Assembly (NCBI RefSeq): GCF_001591025.1
Contig: NZ_BCTZ01000012.1
Location: forward strand, 186,001-250,000
Direction of reading: 5' to 3'
DNA from: Sphingomonas soli NBRC 100801
GTDB taxonomy: Bacteria > Pseudomonadota > Alphaproteobacteria > Sphingomonadales > Sphingomonadaceae
Length of the DNA: 64,000 nt
A model generated the notes under the pieces. It was not told the DNA's origin and made no database searches. It worked only from the letters and a program-made list of their open reading frames with translations. How positions within the stretch are numbered: position 1 is the stretch's first letter; every line of letters begins with the position of its first letter. Positions 53,298-63,330 of the stretch are shown one piece after another. The position numbers and the translations under genes are program-made.

Positions 53298-53314
53298 ACT
53301 GTATGCCATACAGT
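53298..53314. promoter_or_regulatory. Candidate PadR operator
   Basis: ACTGTAT-GCC-ATACAGT is a perfect inverted repeat with seven-base arms, 30 bases upstream of the padR start. Outer flanks (CATAC and ATGTG) extend the symmetry. Palindromes of this type (ATAC/GTAT) are the usual PadR recognition sequence. It lies inside the expected promoter of the padR-HAAS operon and about 100 bases before the plus-strand lipoprotein gene, so it might affect both. Confidence 0.7.
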
Positions 53315-53414
53315 ATGTGGCGGCGCAACCCTTGGTTTCTGCGATGCGGTTAACGCGATCTTCAGCCTGTGGCGTCACGGGTTGATGACGCCGGGGGGCG
53401 ATAAGGATTGAACG

Positions 53415-54104
53415 ATGCGCGCCCCGCTTTTCCACGCCTTGCTGCTGGTCCTGATGGCTACGGGCTGCTCGCGCGGCACGCAGCGCGCCGAGGTCGCAGC
53501 GTCGGTGGCGCAGAGGCCGGTTGCAAGGCCGATGCCGGTCCCGCCCGCGAGCGCGGCCCCCAATCTCCTATTGCCTGCCCGGCTTCCGGATGGCGACTAT
53601 GCCACTCCCAATCGCAATCTATCCGAGGCCGCGACGATCTGGCACGTCCGCTCGGCGTTCAACGTGGCGGTTCTGACCTGCACAAGCGAGCCAGGGCTTG
53701 CCCCGGACTATAACCAGCTTCTCCGCCTCCACCGCGAGCCGCTGAAGCGCGCGCATGCCAGCCTTGCCGCGGAACAGAGCGGCGGTTTCGATGCGACGAT
53801 GACGCGGGTTTATAATTATTTTTCGCAACCACCCGTGCAGCGCGATTTCTGCCCGGCCGCAAAGGGTCTGCTCGCCGAAGCTTTGGCGACGCCGCCCGCT
53901 GCCTTTCCCGCCTTTGCGCGCGAGGCATTGCTCCGGCTCGATGCGCCGTTCATCGCATTCTATCGTGCGTACGATGCCTATCGCGCCGATCTGGCGCTCT
54001 GGCGCGCCGGCGGCGCATCGCCCCGGATCGCTTATGATTCGCATGGATTTCTGAGCGAGACGGCGCTCGCGGGCGGCGGCCCCGCGCAAATCGCGATTCG
54101 CTGA
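53415..54104 (+). CDS. Hypothetical lipoprotein
   Basis: A 229-residue protein with a lipoprotein signal peptide (MRAPLFHALLLVLMATGC, lipobox MATGC). The mature part carries two cysteines (VLTCTSE and DFCPAAK) and a helical region rich in Ala and aromatic residues. I recognise no family. It is divergent from padR and is followed by ptsP after 45 bases. Confidence 0.72.
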   Translation: MRAPLFHALLLVLMATGCSRGTQRAEVAASVAQRPVARPMPVPPASAAPNLLLPARLPDGDYATPNRNLSEAATIWHVRSAFNVAVLTCTSEPGLAPDYNQLLRLHREPLKRAHASLAAEQSGGFDATMTRVYNYFSQPPVQRDFCPAAKGLLAEALATPPAAFPAFAREALLRLDAPFIAFYRAYDAYRADLALWRAGGASPRIAYDSHGFLSETALAGGGPAQIAIR

Positions 54105-54149
54105 ACCGCAGCGTTGGAAAGCCCGCGCGCAATCTGTTAGCGCTCACCC

Positions 54150-56426
54150 ATGGCCCAAGCCGCAGCAGCCTCCGCTCGTGAAATCCTGACCCGCCTTCAC
54201 GAAGTGATGGCCAGGCGCCTGCCAGCGCAATCGAAGCTCAATTCGGTGGTCCAGACGATCGGAGAGGTCCTCAACAGCGAGGTCTGCTCTATCTATCTCC
54301 TGCGCGAGGGGGTGCTCGAGCTATATGCGACGCGCGGCCTTTCGCAGGATGCGGTGCATGTGACCAAGCTTGCGCTCGGCGAGGGTCTGGTCGGCACGAT
54401 CGCGGCCAATGTCGAAACGCTCAACCTCGATGAAGCGGAGATGCACCCGGCCTTCGCATACCGGCCGGAAACGGGCGAGGAGGCGTTCCACAGCTTTGCC
54501 GGCGTGCCGATCATCCGGCGCGAGCGCGCGGTGGGGGTACTCGCAGTCCAGCATTCGGACCCGCGCCGTTACGCAGAGGTCGAGATCGAAGCGCTGCAGA
54601 CCGTGGCGATGGTGCTTTCGGAACTGATCGCAAACGCCGATCTGGTCGATTCCACCGGCGCCGCATCGAGCCGGCCGCAACCGACCAGCGCGAGCCATGC
54701 GCGAGGCTTCAAGCTCGTCGAAGGCATGGCGGCGGGCGTCGCGGTGTTCCATCAGCCGCGCATCACCATCGAGCATACGGTCGCCGAGGATACCGAGGCG
54801 GAACGGCACCGCGTCTATGCCGCGTTTGACAAGATGCGCGAGCAGATCGACCGGATGGCGAGCCAGGCCGAGTTCGGCGTCGGCGGCGAGCATGACGAGA
54901 TTCTCGCGACCTACCGGATGTTCGCCTATGACGAAGGCTGGTCGCGCCGGATCAACGAGGCGATCGACAGCGGCCTTACTGCGGAGGCCGCGATCGAGCG
55001 CGTGCAGCAGCGTACCCGGCAGCGCATGCGCGAGATCGACGATCCATTGCTGCGCGACCGGATGCACGATCTGGAGGATCTGGCGAACCGGCTGCTCCGT
55101 ATCGTCTCGGGCCAGCTGGGCACCGCCGCGCAGATGGGGTTGCGCCAGGATTCGATCCTGATCGCGCGCAACATGGGGCCCGCCGAGCTGCTCGAATATG
55201 ACCGCCGCCGGCTGAAGGGCGTGATCCTGGAAGAGGGCTCGCTCACCGCGCACGTCACCATCGTCGCCCGGGCGATGGGGGTGCCCGTGCTCGGCCGCGT
55301 GCGCGACGTGCGGCGGCTGATCGCCGAGGGCGACATGCTCTTGCTGGATACGGCGGAGGAGAGCCTCTTCATCCGCCCCACACCGGCGACCGAGGAGGCC
55401 TTTTCGGCCAAGCTCGCGCTCAGCCAGAAGCGCCGGGCCTCGTTCGCCCGGCTGAAGGGCGAAGCGCCGGTCACAGTGGACGGGCACCGCGTCACGGTGA
55501 TGGTCAATGCAGGGCTGCGCGATGATCTCGCCGCGCTCGATCTCACCGGGGCGGACGGTATCGGCCTGTTCCGCACCGAATTCCAGTTCCTCGTCTCGGC
55601 CACGCTTCCCCAGCGCGAAGCGCAGCGCCGCCTCTACAAGGATGTTCTCGATGCCGCCGGCGATCGCCCGGTAACGTTCCGGACGGTCGATATCGGCGGC
55701 GACAAGGCGTTGCCCTATCTCAATCATGACGAGGATGGCGACGAAGAGAACCCCGCAATGGGCTGGCGCGCGTTGCGCCTCGCATTGGACCGTGATGGCC
55801 TGATGAAGGCGCAGGCGCGTGCGCTGATCGAAGCGGGTGCGGGCAAGACGCTCAACATCATGTTCCCGATGGTTTCCGAGCCCTGGGAATTCGATGAAGC
55901 GCGCGCGCTGTTCGAGGCCCAGCGCGCCTGGCTCGTGGCCCGCGGCAAGAAGGTGCCCGTCGATATCCGCTACGGCGCGATGCTCGAAGTGCCGGCGCTC
56001 GCCGAAGTGCTCGATATCCTGTTGCCCAAGCTGGATTTCCTCTCGATCGGCACCAACGATCTCACACAGTTCCTGTTCGCCGCGGATCGCGCCCACCCGC
56101 GACTGGCGCTGCGCTATGACTGGCTCAGTCCGTCGATCTTGCGCTTTCTCAAGCGGGTCGCCGATGCGTGCCATGCAGCCGAGGTCCCTGTCGGTGTGTG
56201 CGGAGAAATGGGCGGGCGTCCGCTTGAGGCGATGGCCCTGATCGGGCTCGGGATCGATCGGCTTTCGATCACGCCCGCTGCCGTGGGACCGATCAAGGCG
56301 ATGGTCCGCTCGCTCCAGCGCGACGCTTTGGTCGAGACGGTGGAGGCGCTGTTGAAGGACGGCAATGTCCCGATCCGCGAAGCGCTTACCGCCTGGGCTT
56401 CGGAACATTCGGTTGAACTGAGCTGA
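54150..56426 (+). CDS. ptsP: Phosphoenolpyruvate-protein phosphotransferase PtsP (nitrogen PTS enzyme I)
   Basis: PtsP is the first enzyme of the nitrogen-related PTS: it takes phosphate from PEP and passes it to NPr. The 758-residue protein has an N-terminal GAF domain (about residues 20-160), the HPr-binding region, the phosphorylated histidine at about residue 368 in LTAHVTIVARAMGVPVLG, and the PEP-binding TIM barrel with GLFRTEFQFL, SIGTNDLTQFLFAADR and CGEMGGRPLEAMALIGLG. The GAF domain senses glutamine or 2-oxoglutarate in relatives. It ties in with the glnK-amtB operon in nitrogen control. A long opposite-strand open frame is a shadow. Confidence 0.95.
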   Translation: MAQAAAASAREILTRLHEVMARRLPAQSKLNSVVQTIGEVLNSEVCSIYLLREGVLELYATRGLSQDAVHVTKLALGEGLVGTIAANVETLNLDEAEMHPAFAYRPETGEEAFHSFAGVPIIRRERAVGVLAVQHSDPRRYAEVEIEALQTVAMVLSELIANADLVDSTGAASSRPQPTSASHARGFKLVEGMAAGVAVFHQPRITIEHTVAEDTEAERHRVYAAFDKMREQIDRMASQAEFGVGGEHDEILATYRMFAYDEGWSRRINEAIDSGLTAEAAIERVQQRTRQRMREIDDPLLRDRMHDLEDLANRLLRIVSGQLGTAAQMGLRQDSILIARNMGPAELLEYDRRRLKGVILEEGSLTAHVTIVARAMGVPVLGRVRDVRRLIAEGDMLLLDTAEESLFIRPTPATEEAFSAKLALSQKRRASFARLKGEAPVTVDGHRVTVMVNAGLRDDLAALDLTGADGIGLFRTEFQFLVSATLPQREAQRRLYKDVLDAAGDRPVTFRTVDIGGDKALPYLNHDEDGDEENPAMGWRALRLALDRDGLMKAQARALIEAGAGKTLNIMFPMVSEPWEFDEARALFEAQRAWLVARGKKVPVDIRYGAMLEVPALAEVLDILLPKLDFLSIGTNDLTQFLFAADRAHPRLALRYDWLSPSILRFLKRVADACHAAEVPVGVCGEMGGRPLEAMALIGLGIDRLSITPAAVGPIKAMVRSLQRDALVETVEALLKDGNVPIREALTAWASEHSVELS

Positions 56427-56528
56427 TCCGGGGCCGGATTCGCATTTGCGAGCGTTGACAGCGACCTGCGCCTGAGGGACACCCCCGCTGTGGCGGCCAA
56501 ACGGGCGTACCCGCTGCTGGAGAGCGTG

Positions 56529-57482
56529 ATGGAAGGCGAGACTGCGGAAGACCCTACGCTGTTTCCCGCGACCGTCGGCGAAAAGCTTCGTGGCGCGCGC
56601 GAAGCGCTGGGCCTTGAGCTCGCGGAAGTCGCCGCGCGCACCCGGATTCCGCAGCGCCATCTCGAAGCGATCGAAAAGTCGAATTACGATGGCCTGCCGT
56701 CGGTCACCTATGCGGTGGGCTTCGCCAAATCCTATGCGCGCGCAGTCGGTGTCGACGAAGTCGAGCTTGCCCGCGCGCTGCGCACCGAACTCGGGCGCAA
56801 TCCGGAACGGCTTCAGTCCGTACCATCCTATGAGATGGAGGACCTGACCCGCGTGCCGCCGCGCGGACTTGCATGGGCAGGGATAGCGGTCGCTCTGCTT
56901 GCGCTGATCGGGGTCACGCTCTGGTACGGTACCGGCCTGTTCCGCGGCAGCGCGCCACCGCCCGAAACGCTGCTCATCCCGGAAAGCAACTCGTCCGAAC
57001 CGGATAACAGCATAGCTGCGGCACCGGTCGCCGGAGGCCAGGTCACGCTGGTCGCGCTTAATACCGTATGGCTGCGGGTAACCGACGCGAACGGCCAGAA
57101 ATTGTTCGAGAAGGAAATGGCTGCCGGCGAGCGGTACGACGTGCCTGCCGATGCGCAGGATCCCCGCGTCCGCACGCCGCGCCCGGACCGCCTCCAAGTG
57201 CTGATAAACGGTTCGCAAGTGCCGCCCTTGTCGCAGAAGGCGGAGTTGGTCGAAACCGGCATCAGCGCGGCTTCGCTCCAGGCGCGCGGTCAGCCGGTGG
57301 CCGCCGCTTCTCCGGCGCCCGCGCCAACGCCTTCGGGAAGCCCGGCACCATCGCTCAGGCTCTCGCCAAATGCTACGCCGACGGCATCGCCGACGCGCGC
57401 GCCGGTTTTGCCGTCTCCCACCCCGGCGCCGGTGCGTCCGGCCGCACAGCCTGCGACGGGTAACACCAGCGCTGCGCCGTAA
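56529..57482 (+). CDS. RodZ-like cytoskeletal/HTH membrane protein
   Basis: A 317-residue protein with the RodZ layout: an N-terminal helix-turn-helix (VGEKLRGAREALGLELAEVAARTRI and EKSNYDGLPSVTYAVGFAKSYA), one transmembrane helix (GLAWAGIAVALLALIGVTLW), a periplasmic beta domain (TLVALNTVWLRVTDANGQ) and a Pro/Ala/Ser-rich tail. RodZ links MreB filaments to the cell wall machinery and keeps rod shape. The ATG at 56529 has GGAG six bases upstream. It lies between ptsP and a YbgF-like gene. The name rodZ is not assigned because MreB is not in view. Confidence 0.85.
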   Translation: MEGETAEDPTLFPATVGEKLRGAREALGLELAEVAARTRIPQRHLEAIEKSNYDGLPSVTYAVGFAKSYARAVGVDEVELARALRTELGRNPERLQSVPSYEMEDLTRVPPRGLAWAGIAVALLALIGVTLWYGTGLFRGSAPPPETLLIPESNSSEPDNSIAAAPVAGGQVTLVALNTVWLRVTDANGQKLFEKEMAAGERYDVPADAQDPRVRTPRPDRLQVLINGSQVPPLSQKAELVETGISAASLQARGQPVAAASPAPAPTPSGSPAPSLRLSPNATPTASPTRAPVLPSPTPAPVRPAAQPATGNTSAAP

Positions 57483-57555
57483 GGACTGGCGGGAGCGGCG
57501 GGATGGCCGCTATATGCGCTATTTTCCGTGAACCTGCACCGGGGGGTGTGAACCT

Positions 57556-58494
57556 ATGCGTATCTTGATCTCTGCGGCGCTGATGACCTCCGCTTTTGGT
57601 TTGACCGGGACCGCGCTGGCGCAGGATGCTGCGATCACCGGCCGTGTGGACCGGCTTGAGCGTGAGATGCGGGCCGTGCAGCGCAAGGTGTTTCCGGGCG
57701 GCGCGGGCCAGACCGTCGAGCCGCAGATCGTGCCCGAATCGAACGTCACCTTGCCCGGCACGCCGTCGGGCAGTGCGCTGGTCGATCTGAGCGCCCGCGT
57801 CACTGCGCTGGAGAGCCAGTCTGCATCGCTCACCGGCCAGATCGAGCAGGGCCAGTATCGCCTGCGCCAGCTTGAGGAGGCTTTCGCTGCCTATAAGCGC
57901 TCGACCGATGCGCGGATCAAGGCGCTGGAGGACACTGCATCCTCGATCGCTGAACGCGATCCGATCGTGCCGGCGGGTGACGTTGTGATCGCTCCTCCCG
58001 CCAAGCCGGCGGCCAAACCGGTCGCTGAAACCCCCGTGAGCCCCGCAGTTGCCGGAACCCGCGCGCAGCAGGTCGCCGCGATCGCAAAGCCCGAGAGCGG
58101 GGATCCGGCCGAGGACGGCTACACCTATGGGTTCCGGCTGTGGCAGGCAAAGCTCTATCCGGAGGCGCGCCGCGAACTAGAGGCAGTGGCGACCAAATAT
58201 CCCAAGCACCGCCGCGCCAGCTATGCCCAAAACCTGCTGGGCCGCGCCTATCTGGATGCCAATGCACCCAGCCTCGCCGCCGTCGCATTCTATCAGAATT
58301 ACAAGAATAACCCGAATGGGGAGCGGGCGCCGGACAGCCTTTATTATTTGGCGCAGGCGCTGGTGAAATTGAAAAAACCGGCCGCCGAAGTTTGCAAGGT
58401 CTATGGCGAGCTCACCCAGCTTTACGGTGACAAATTGTCGGCGGAGATGACAGCCGGGGTTGCCAAGGGGCGCGCCGAACAGAAGTGCAAGTGA
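57556..58494 (+). CDS. YbgF/CpoB-like periplasmic TPR protein
   Basis: A 312-residue protein with a signal peptide (ending ALAQ at residue 23), an N-terminal coiled coil (ALVDLSARVTALESQSASL, RQLEEAFAAYKRSTDARIKALED) and C-terminal TPR repeats starting DGYTYGFRLWQAKLYPEARRE and ending in EQKCK. This matches YbgF/CpoB, which coordinates Tol-Pal and peptidoglycan synthesis at the septum. The Tol-Pal genes are not adjacent. The gene precedes tilS closely. Confidence 0.85.
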   Translation: MRILISAALMTSAFGLTGTALAQDAAITGRVDRLEREMRAVQRKVFPGGAGQTVEPQIVPESNVTLPGTPSGSALVDLSARVTALESQSASLTGQIEQGQYRLRQLEEAFAAYKRSTDARIKALEDTASSIAERDPIVPAGDVVIAPPAKPAAKPVAETPVSPAVAGTRAQQVAAIAKPESGDPAEDGYTYGFRLWQAKLYPEARRELEAVATKYPKHRRASYAQNLLGRAYLDANAPSLAAVAFYQNYKNNPNGERAPDSLYYLAQALVKLKKPAAEVCKVYGELTQLYGDKLSAEMTAGVAKGRAEQKCK

Positions 58495-58498
58495 TCCG

Positions 58499-59473
58499 GT
58501 GACGCTCGATCCGCAAAGGGTCGAGCGCTTCGGGGATGACGCGGTGGCGCTGCTCGGCGCGGAGCCATCGGCGCAGCATCCGCTCGCGCTGGCCGTATCG
58601 GGCGGCCCGGACAGCATGGCGATGCTCGCACTGGCGCACGCCGCCTTTCCCGGCGCGATCATCGCCGCGACGGTCGATCACCGCCTTCGCCCGGCAGCGG
58701 CGGACGAAGCCGCGATGGTCGCCGCGCATTGCGCCCGGCTGGAGGTGCCGCACGCGATCCTGTGCCCGCCAAACCCGGTCGCAGGATCGAGCATCCAGGC
58801 CCGCGCCCGCGAAGCCCGCTACGCCCTGCTCCTGCAATGGGCGCTGGACGCAGGCGCAACGGCGCTGCTCACCGCGCACCATATCGAGGACCAGGCCGAA
58901 ACCTTCCTGATGCGCGCCGCGCGCAGCTCGGGCGTCGCGGGGCTCGCCGGAATCCGCCGGAGCCGGGCAATGAAGATGCCGGATGGCCGCAGCCTGCGGC
59001 TGATCCGCCCTTTGCTCGAATGGCGGCGTGCCGAGCTGCGCGCCATCGCGGAACAAGGCCCCTTTGCCGAAGACCCGACCAACCGGGATCCCGCACATGA
59101 CCGCACCCGTTTCCGCCAGCTCCTAGACGAAAGTCCTGAGCTCGACCCCGTCCAGATCGCCGCAACCGCCACCTACGCCGCGGAAGCCCAGCAGGCGCTG
59201 GAAGACGTCACGGACCTGCTCTGGAACAACCGGGCCATGCTGAGCGAGGGATGCGTCGAGATCGAGCTTGGCGACCTGAACCGCGAGCTTCGCCGTCGCC
59301 TCGCGCGGCGCGCCGTGGGGCATGTGCTGGCACGCCCGTTCGACGGCGCGGCGATCGAGCCGCTGCTCGATGCGCTGGAGGCGGGCAGGGGGGCGACCCA
59401 GGCAGGCGTGATGGTGTCGATGAAGGGCGCCGCAGCGCGATTTCGCCCGGCTCCACCCCGTCGATCACACTGA
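58499..59473 (+). CDS. tilS: tRNA(Ile)-lysidine synthase
   Basis: TilS adds lysine to cytidine 34 of tRNA(Ile) so that it reads AUA. The 324-residue protein has the N-type ATP pyrophosphatase loop LALAVSGGPDSMAMLA, followed by ATVDHRLRPAAADEA, SSIQARAREARY and LTAHHIEDQAETFLMR. The GTG at 58499 lies five bases after the upstream stop and is chosen because a longer in-frame start would overlap that gene. It lies 81 bases before ftsH, the order seen in many alphaproteobacteria. Confidence 0.93.
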   Translation: MTLDPQRVERFGDDAVALLGAEPSAQHPLALAVSGGPDSMAMLALAHAAFPGAIIAATVDHRLRPAAADEAAMVAAHCARLEVPHAILCPPNPVAGSSIQARAREARYALLLQWALDAGATALLTAHHIEDQAETFLMRAARSSGVAGLAGIRRSRAMKMPDGRSLRLIRPLLEWRRAELRAIAEQGPFAEDPTNRDPAHDRTRFRQLLDESPELDPVQIAATATYAAEAQQALEDVTDLLWNNRAMLSEGCVEIELGDLNRELRRRLARRAVGHVLARPFDGAAIEPLLDALEAGRGATQAGVMVSMKGAAARFRPAPPRRSH

Positions 59474-59554
59474 TCGACCCAAAGTCGCGCCCGTTCCATT
59501 GCCATTAACCTGCGCGCGCCTATCTTAGGGTGACCATTAAGGTACCAGGATTCG

Positions 59555-61522
<1,968 letters not shown>

Positions 61523-61543
61523 GTTCAGCCACAAGTGTTTCGT

Positions 61544-61578
61544 AAAACCCTCCCGGGAGCGATCCTGGGAGGGTTTTT
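61544..61578 (+). terminator. ftsH terminator overlapping the next gene's ribosome binding site
   Basis: AAAACCCTCCC (61544-61554) pairs with GGGAGGGTTTT (61567-61577), an eleven-base-pair stem that continues into a short inner helix and ends in a T-run. It lies 22 bases after the ftsH stop. The right arm GGGAGGG also serves as a Shine-Dalgarno sequence for the GTG at 61580. Confidence 0.9.
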
Positions 61579-61579
61579 C

Positions 61580-61951
61580 GTGCGCAAGCTACTGATTCCG
61601 GCGGCAATGGGCCTCAGCCTCGTCGCAACGTCCGCCAGCGCGATGACCGTCGCCGAGTTTCTCGCCAAGGCGAAGGCGCTCCAGGCCAGGGGCATGCTTG
61701 CGGCCTTCTCGTCCGACGTGACCCTGCTCAAGAACGAGATGGCGGGGATCGCCACGGCCTATCGCGCGGAGCTGGAGGGCGCGCGCGCCGTCGGCCGCAC
61801 GCCGCATAGCTGCCCGCCGCCCAAGGGGCAGACAAGGCTCCAGCCCGCCGAGTTCATCGCCGAGCTGGAGAAGATCCCGCCCCCGCGCCGCGGCATGAGC
61901 ATGAAGGCTGCGTTCTACGGCATCATGGCGCGGCGCTATCCGTGCCGATGA
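61580..61951 (+). CDS. Small secreted protein (possible Rap1a/Tai-like fold)
   Basis: A 123-residue protein with a signal peptide (VRKLLIPAAMGLSLVATSASA). The mature part has TVAEFLAKAKALQARGM, a helical middle and a final region with two cysteines, SCPPPKGQTRLQPAEFI and MARRYPC. The end, in which a CPP segment is followed by a helix and a terminal PC, resembles Rap1a/Tai-type immunity proteins, but this is only a visual likeness. The GTG at 61580 is chosen over the upstream in-frame GTG (61535) because GGGAGGG lies six bases before it and upstream codons are in the terminator. It overlaps a decayed paralogue. Confidence 0.75.
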   Translation: MRKLLIPAAMGLSLVATSASAMTVAEFLAKAKALQARGMLAAFSSDVTLLKNEMAGIATAYRAELEGARAVGRTPHSCPPPKGQTRLQPAEFIAELEKIPPPRRGMSMKAAFYGIMARRYPCR

Positions 61952-62171
61952 GCAGATTTGGCTGGGCGATGGGCCTGTTGCTGCTCGGCGCGGCGGCCCC
62001 GGTTCAGGCGATGCCAGTCCGCGAATTCCTCCAGCGCTGGGAGCGGCTCGCCGCGCTTGGCGATATGGTCAAGCTCGATCCTCCTATCTCGCCGCATTGC
62101 CGCCCGCCGAGCAGGAGAGCGAGCTCAAGCCCGCAATCTACGCCTATATGATCAAGACCTATCCCTGCTGA
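61948..62171 (+). pseudogene. Decayed tandem paralogue of the preceding secreted protein gene
   Basis: The ATG overlaps the preceding stop (ATGA). In the first frame the product begins with a signal peptide and AMPVREFLQRWERLAALGDM, similar to the preceding protein's AMTVAEFLAKAKALQARGM. At about 62066 a jump to another frame is needed to continue with GQARSSYLAALPPAEQESEL and AIYAYMIKTYPC, matching the preceding protein's GQTRLQPAEF and AAFYGIMARRYPC. About 42 codons are missing between. In the first frame translation instead ends at 62151. The gene therefore arose by tandem duplication and then lost its middle. Confidence 0.75.
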
Positions 62172-62235
62172 AAAGCGTCCCTGACCGAGGGCGATTCCGG
62201 AGGGAAAGGGGGACATTGGGCCGGATGGACCGGGC

Positions 62236-63285
62236 CTAGCTCATGCCCAGCGCGAGCAGGATGATGAGGAACAACAGGATCACGATCAGGATGAAGAAGC
62301 TCAGGATCACCGAGCGCACGATCGCCGGGAACCAGCGCAGCGCATAGGCCTGTTTCAACTGGCGGGTGAGGTGGACGAAGGGCACCACCAGCACTGCGAA
62401 TATGATCAGCCCCTCGCTTGCCCCGATCTCGCCCAGCACCGTGACGGCGATCAGCAGCAGCGACATGAAGGCGATCGAATAGGTGACGAACACCGTGTGA
62501 TCGTAGAGGTGGAATTCGCGCCGCCACGCGAAGAGCAGCCACATGAAGGGCAGCGACAGCGGGATGAGCAACCAGGAGAATTTATAGCTGCTGGCCTGCA
62601 GCTTGTAGAGCATCAGCGACGGGTTCTTCTTCCATTTCTCGATGCCGTGATCGAGCATCGCCCAGCCGCTGAGACTGGTCGATACCCGGTAAGTGCCATT
62701 CTCACTGGCCTTTCCGACCGCTGCCAGGCCGGCGATTTCCTCGTCCAGCTCGGCGATGCGCTGCGCGTCGCGCGCGCGCTTGGGGTCATCGGCCGCGCGC
62801 GCGTCCCGCGCCTTGATCAGCTCGGCGCGATCGTCGGCCAGCCCCTTGCGCACCAGCTCGATCTGCTCGGACGCGTTGCCGGTCTTGAGATCGGCCGGCG
62901 CGGAAATTCCGGCCCAGGAGAAGACTGCGAACATCGCGAAGATCGAGAAGAGGAACAATGCCATCGGCGAGACGAATCGCGCGCGTTCCCCCTCGACATA
63001 GCGCCGCGTCAGCTCGCCCGGCCACCATGCGAGCAGCGGCAGCGTGCGCCAGAGCTTGCCCTCGAAATGCGCGACGCCGTGCAATATTTCATGCCCGATC
63101 GCGCCCAGAGAGCGATGGACATGCCCGCTCTGCCCGCAGCGATGGCAATGCGCGCCGATCAGCGCCGTTCCGCAATTCAGGCACAGATGCCCGGCGTCAT
63201 GCCCTTCGCCCCGGTTCGGTTCCACCGCGCGGCCCAGCAATGCGCCGGTCGCCAATTCCCCTGCCGCTTCGATTTCCCCGACCAT
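62236..63285 (-). CDS. DUF3667 membrane protein with zinc ribbon
   Basis: A 349-residue protein with an N-terminal four-cysteine zinc ribbon (LCLNCGTALIGAHCHRCGQSG) and the DUF3667 core (HEILHGVAHFEGKLWRTL, then RRYVEGERARFVSPMALFLFSI) followed by about five transmembrane helices and a large charged loop between them. No function is known for the family. The ATG at 63285 is preferred over an upstream TTG at 63288. It is divergent from proA (45 bases apart). Confidence 0.9.
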   Translation of the reverse strand: MVGEIEAAGELATGALLGRAVEPNRGEGHDAGHLCLNCGTALIGAHCHRCGQSGHVHRSLGAIGHEILHGVAHFEGKLWRTLPLLAWWPGELTRRYVEGERARFVSPMALFLFSIFAMFAVFSWAGISAPADLKTGNASEQIELVRKGLADDRAELIKARDARAADDPKRARDAQRIAELDEEIAGLAAVGKASENGTYRVSTSLSGWAMLDHGIEKWKKNPSLMLYKLQASSYKFSWLLIPLSLPFMWLLFAWRREFHLYDHTVFVTYSIAFMSLLLIAVTVLGEIGASEGLIIFAVLVVPFVHLTRQLKQAYALRWFPAIVRSVILSFFILIVILLFLIILLALGMS

Positions 63286-63330
63286 CAAGCGGGCCTATCA
63301 GCTTCGTTTCGCGCGTGCTAGCGGGGCGGA

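Noticed and set aside
54321..57218. 965-codon open frame opposite ptsP and the RodZ-like gene
   Set aside because: Spans two well-supported genes on the other strand; composition typical of GC-rich antisense frames.
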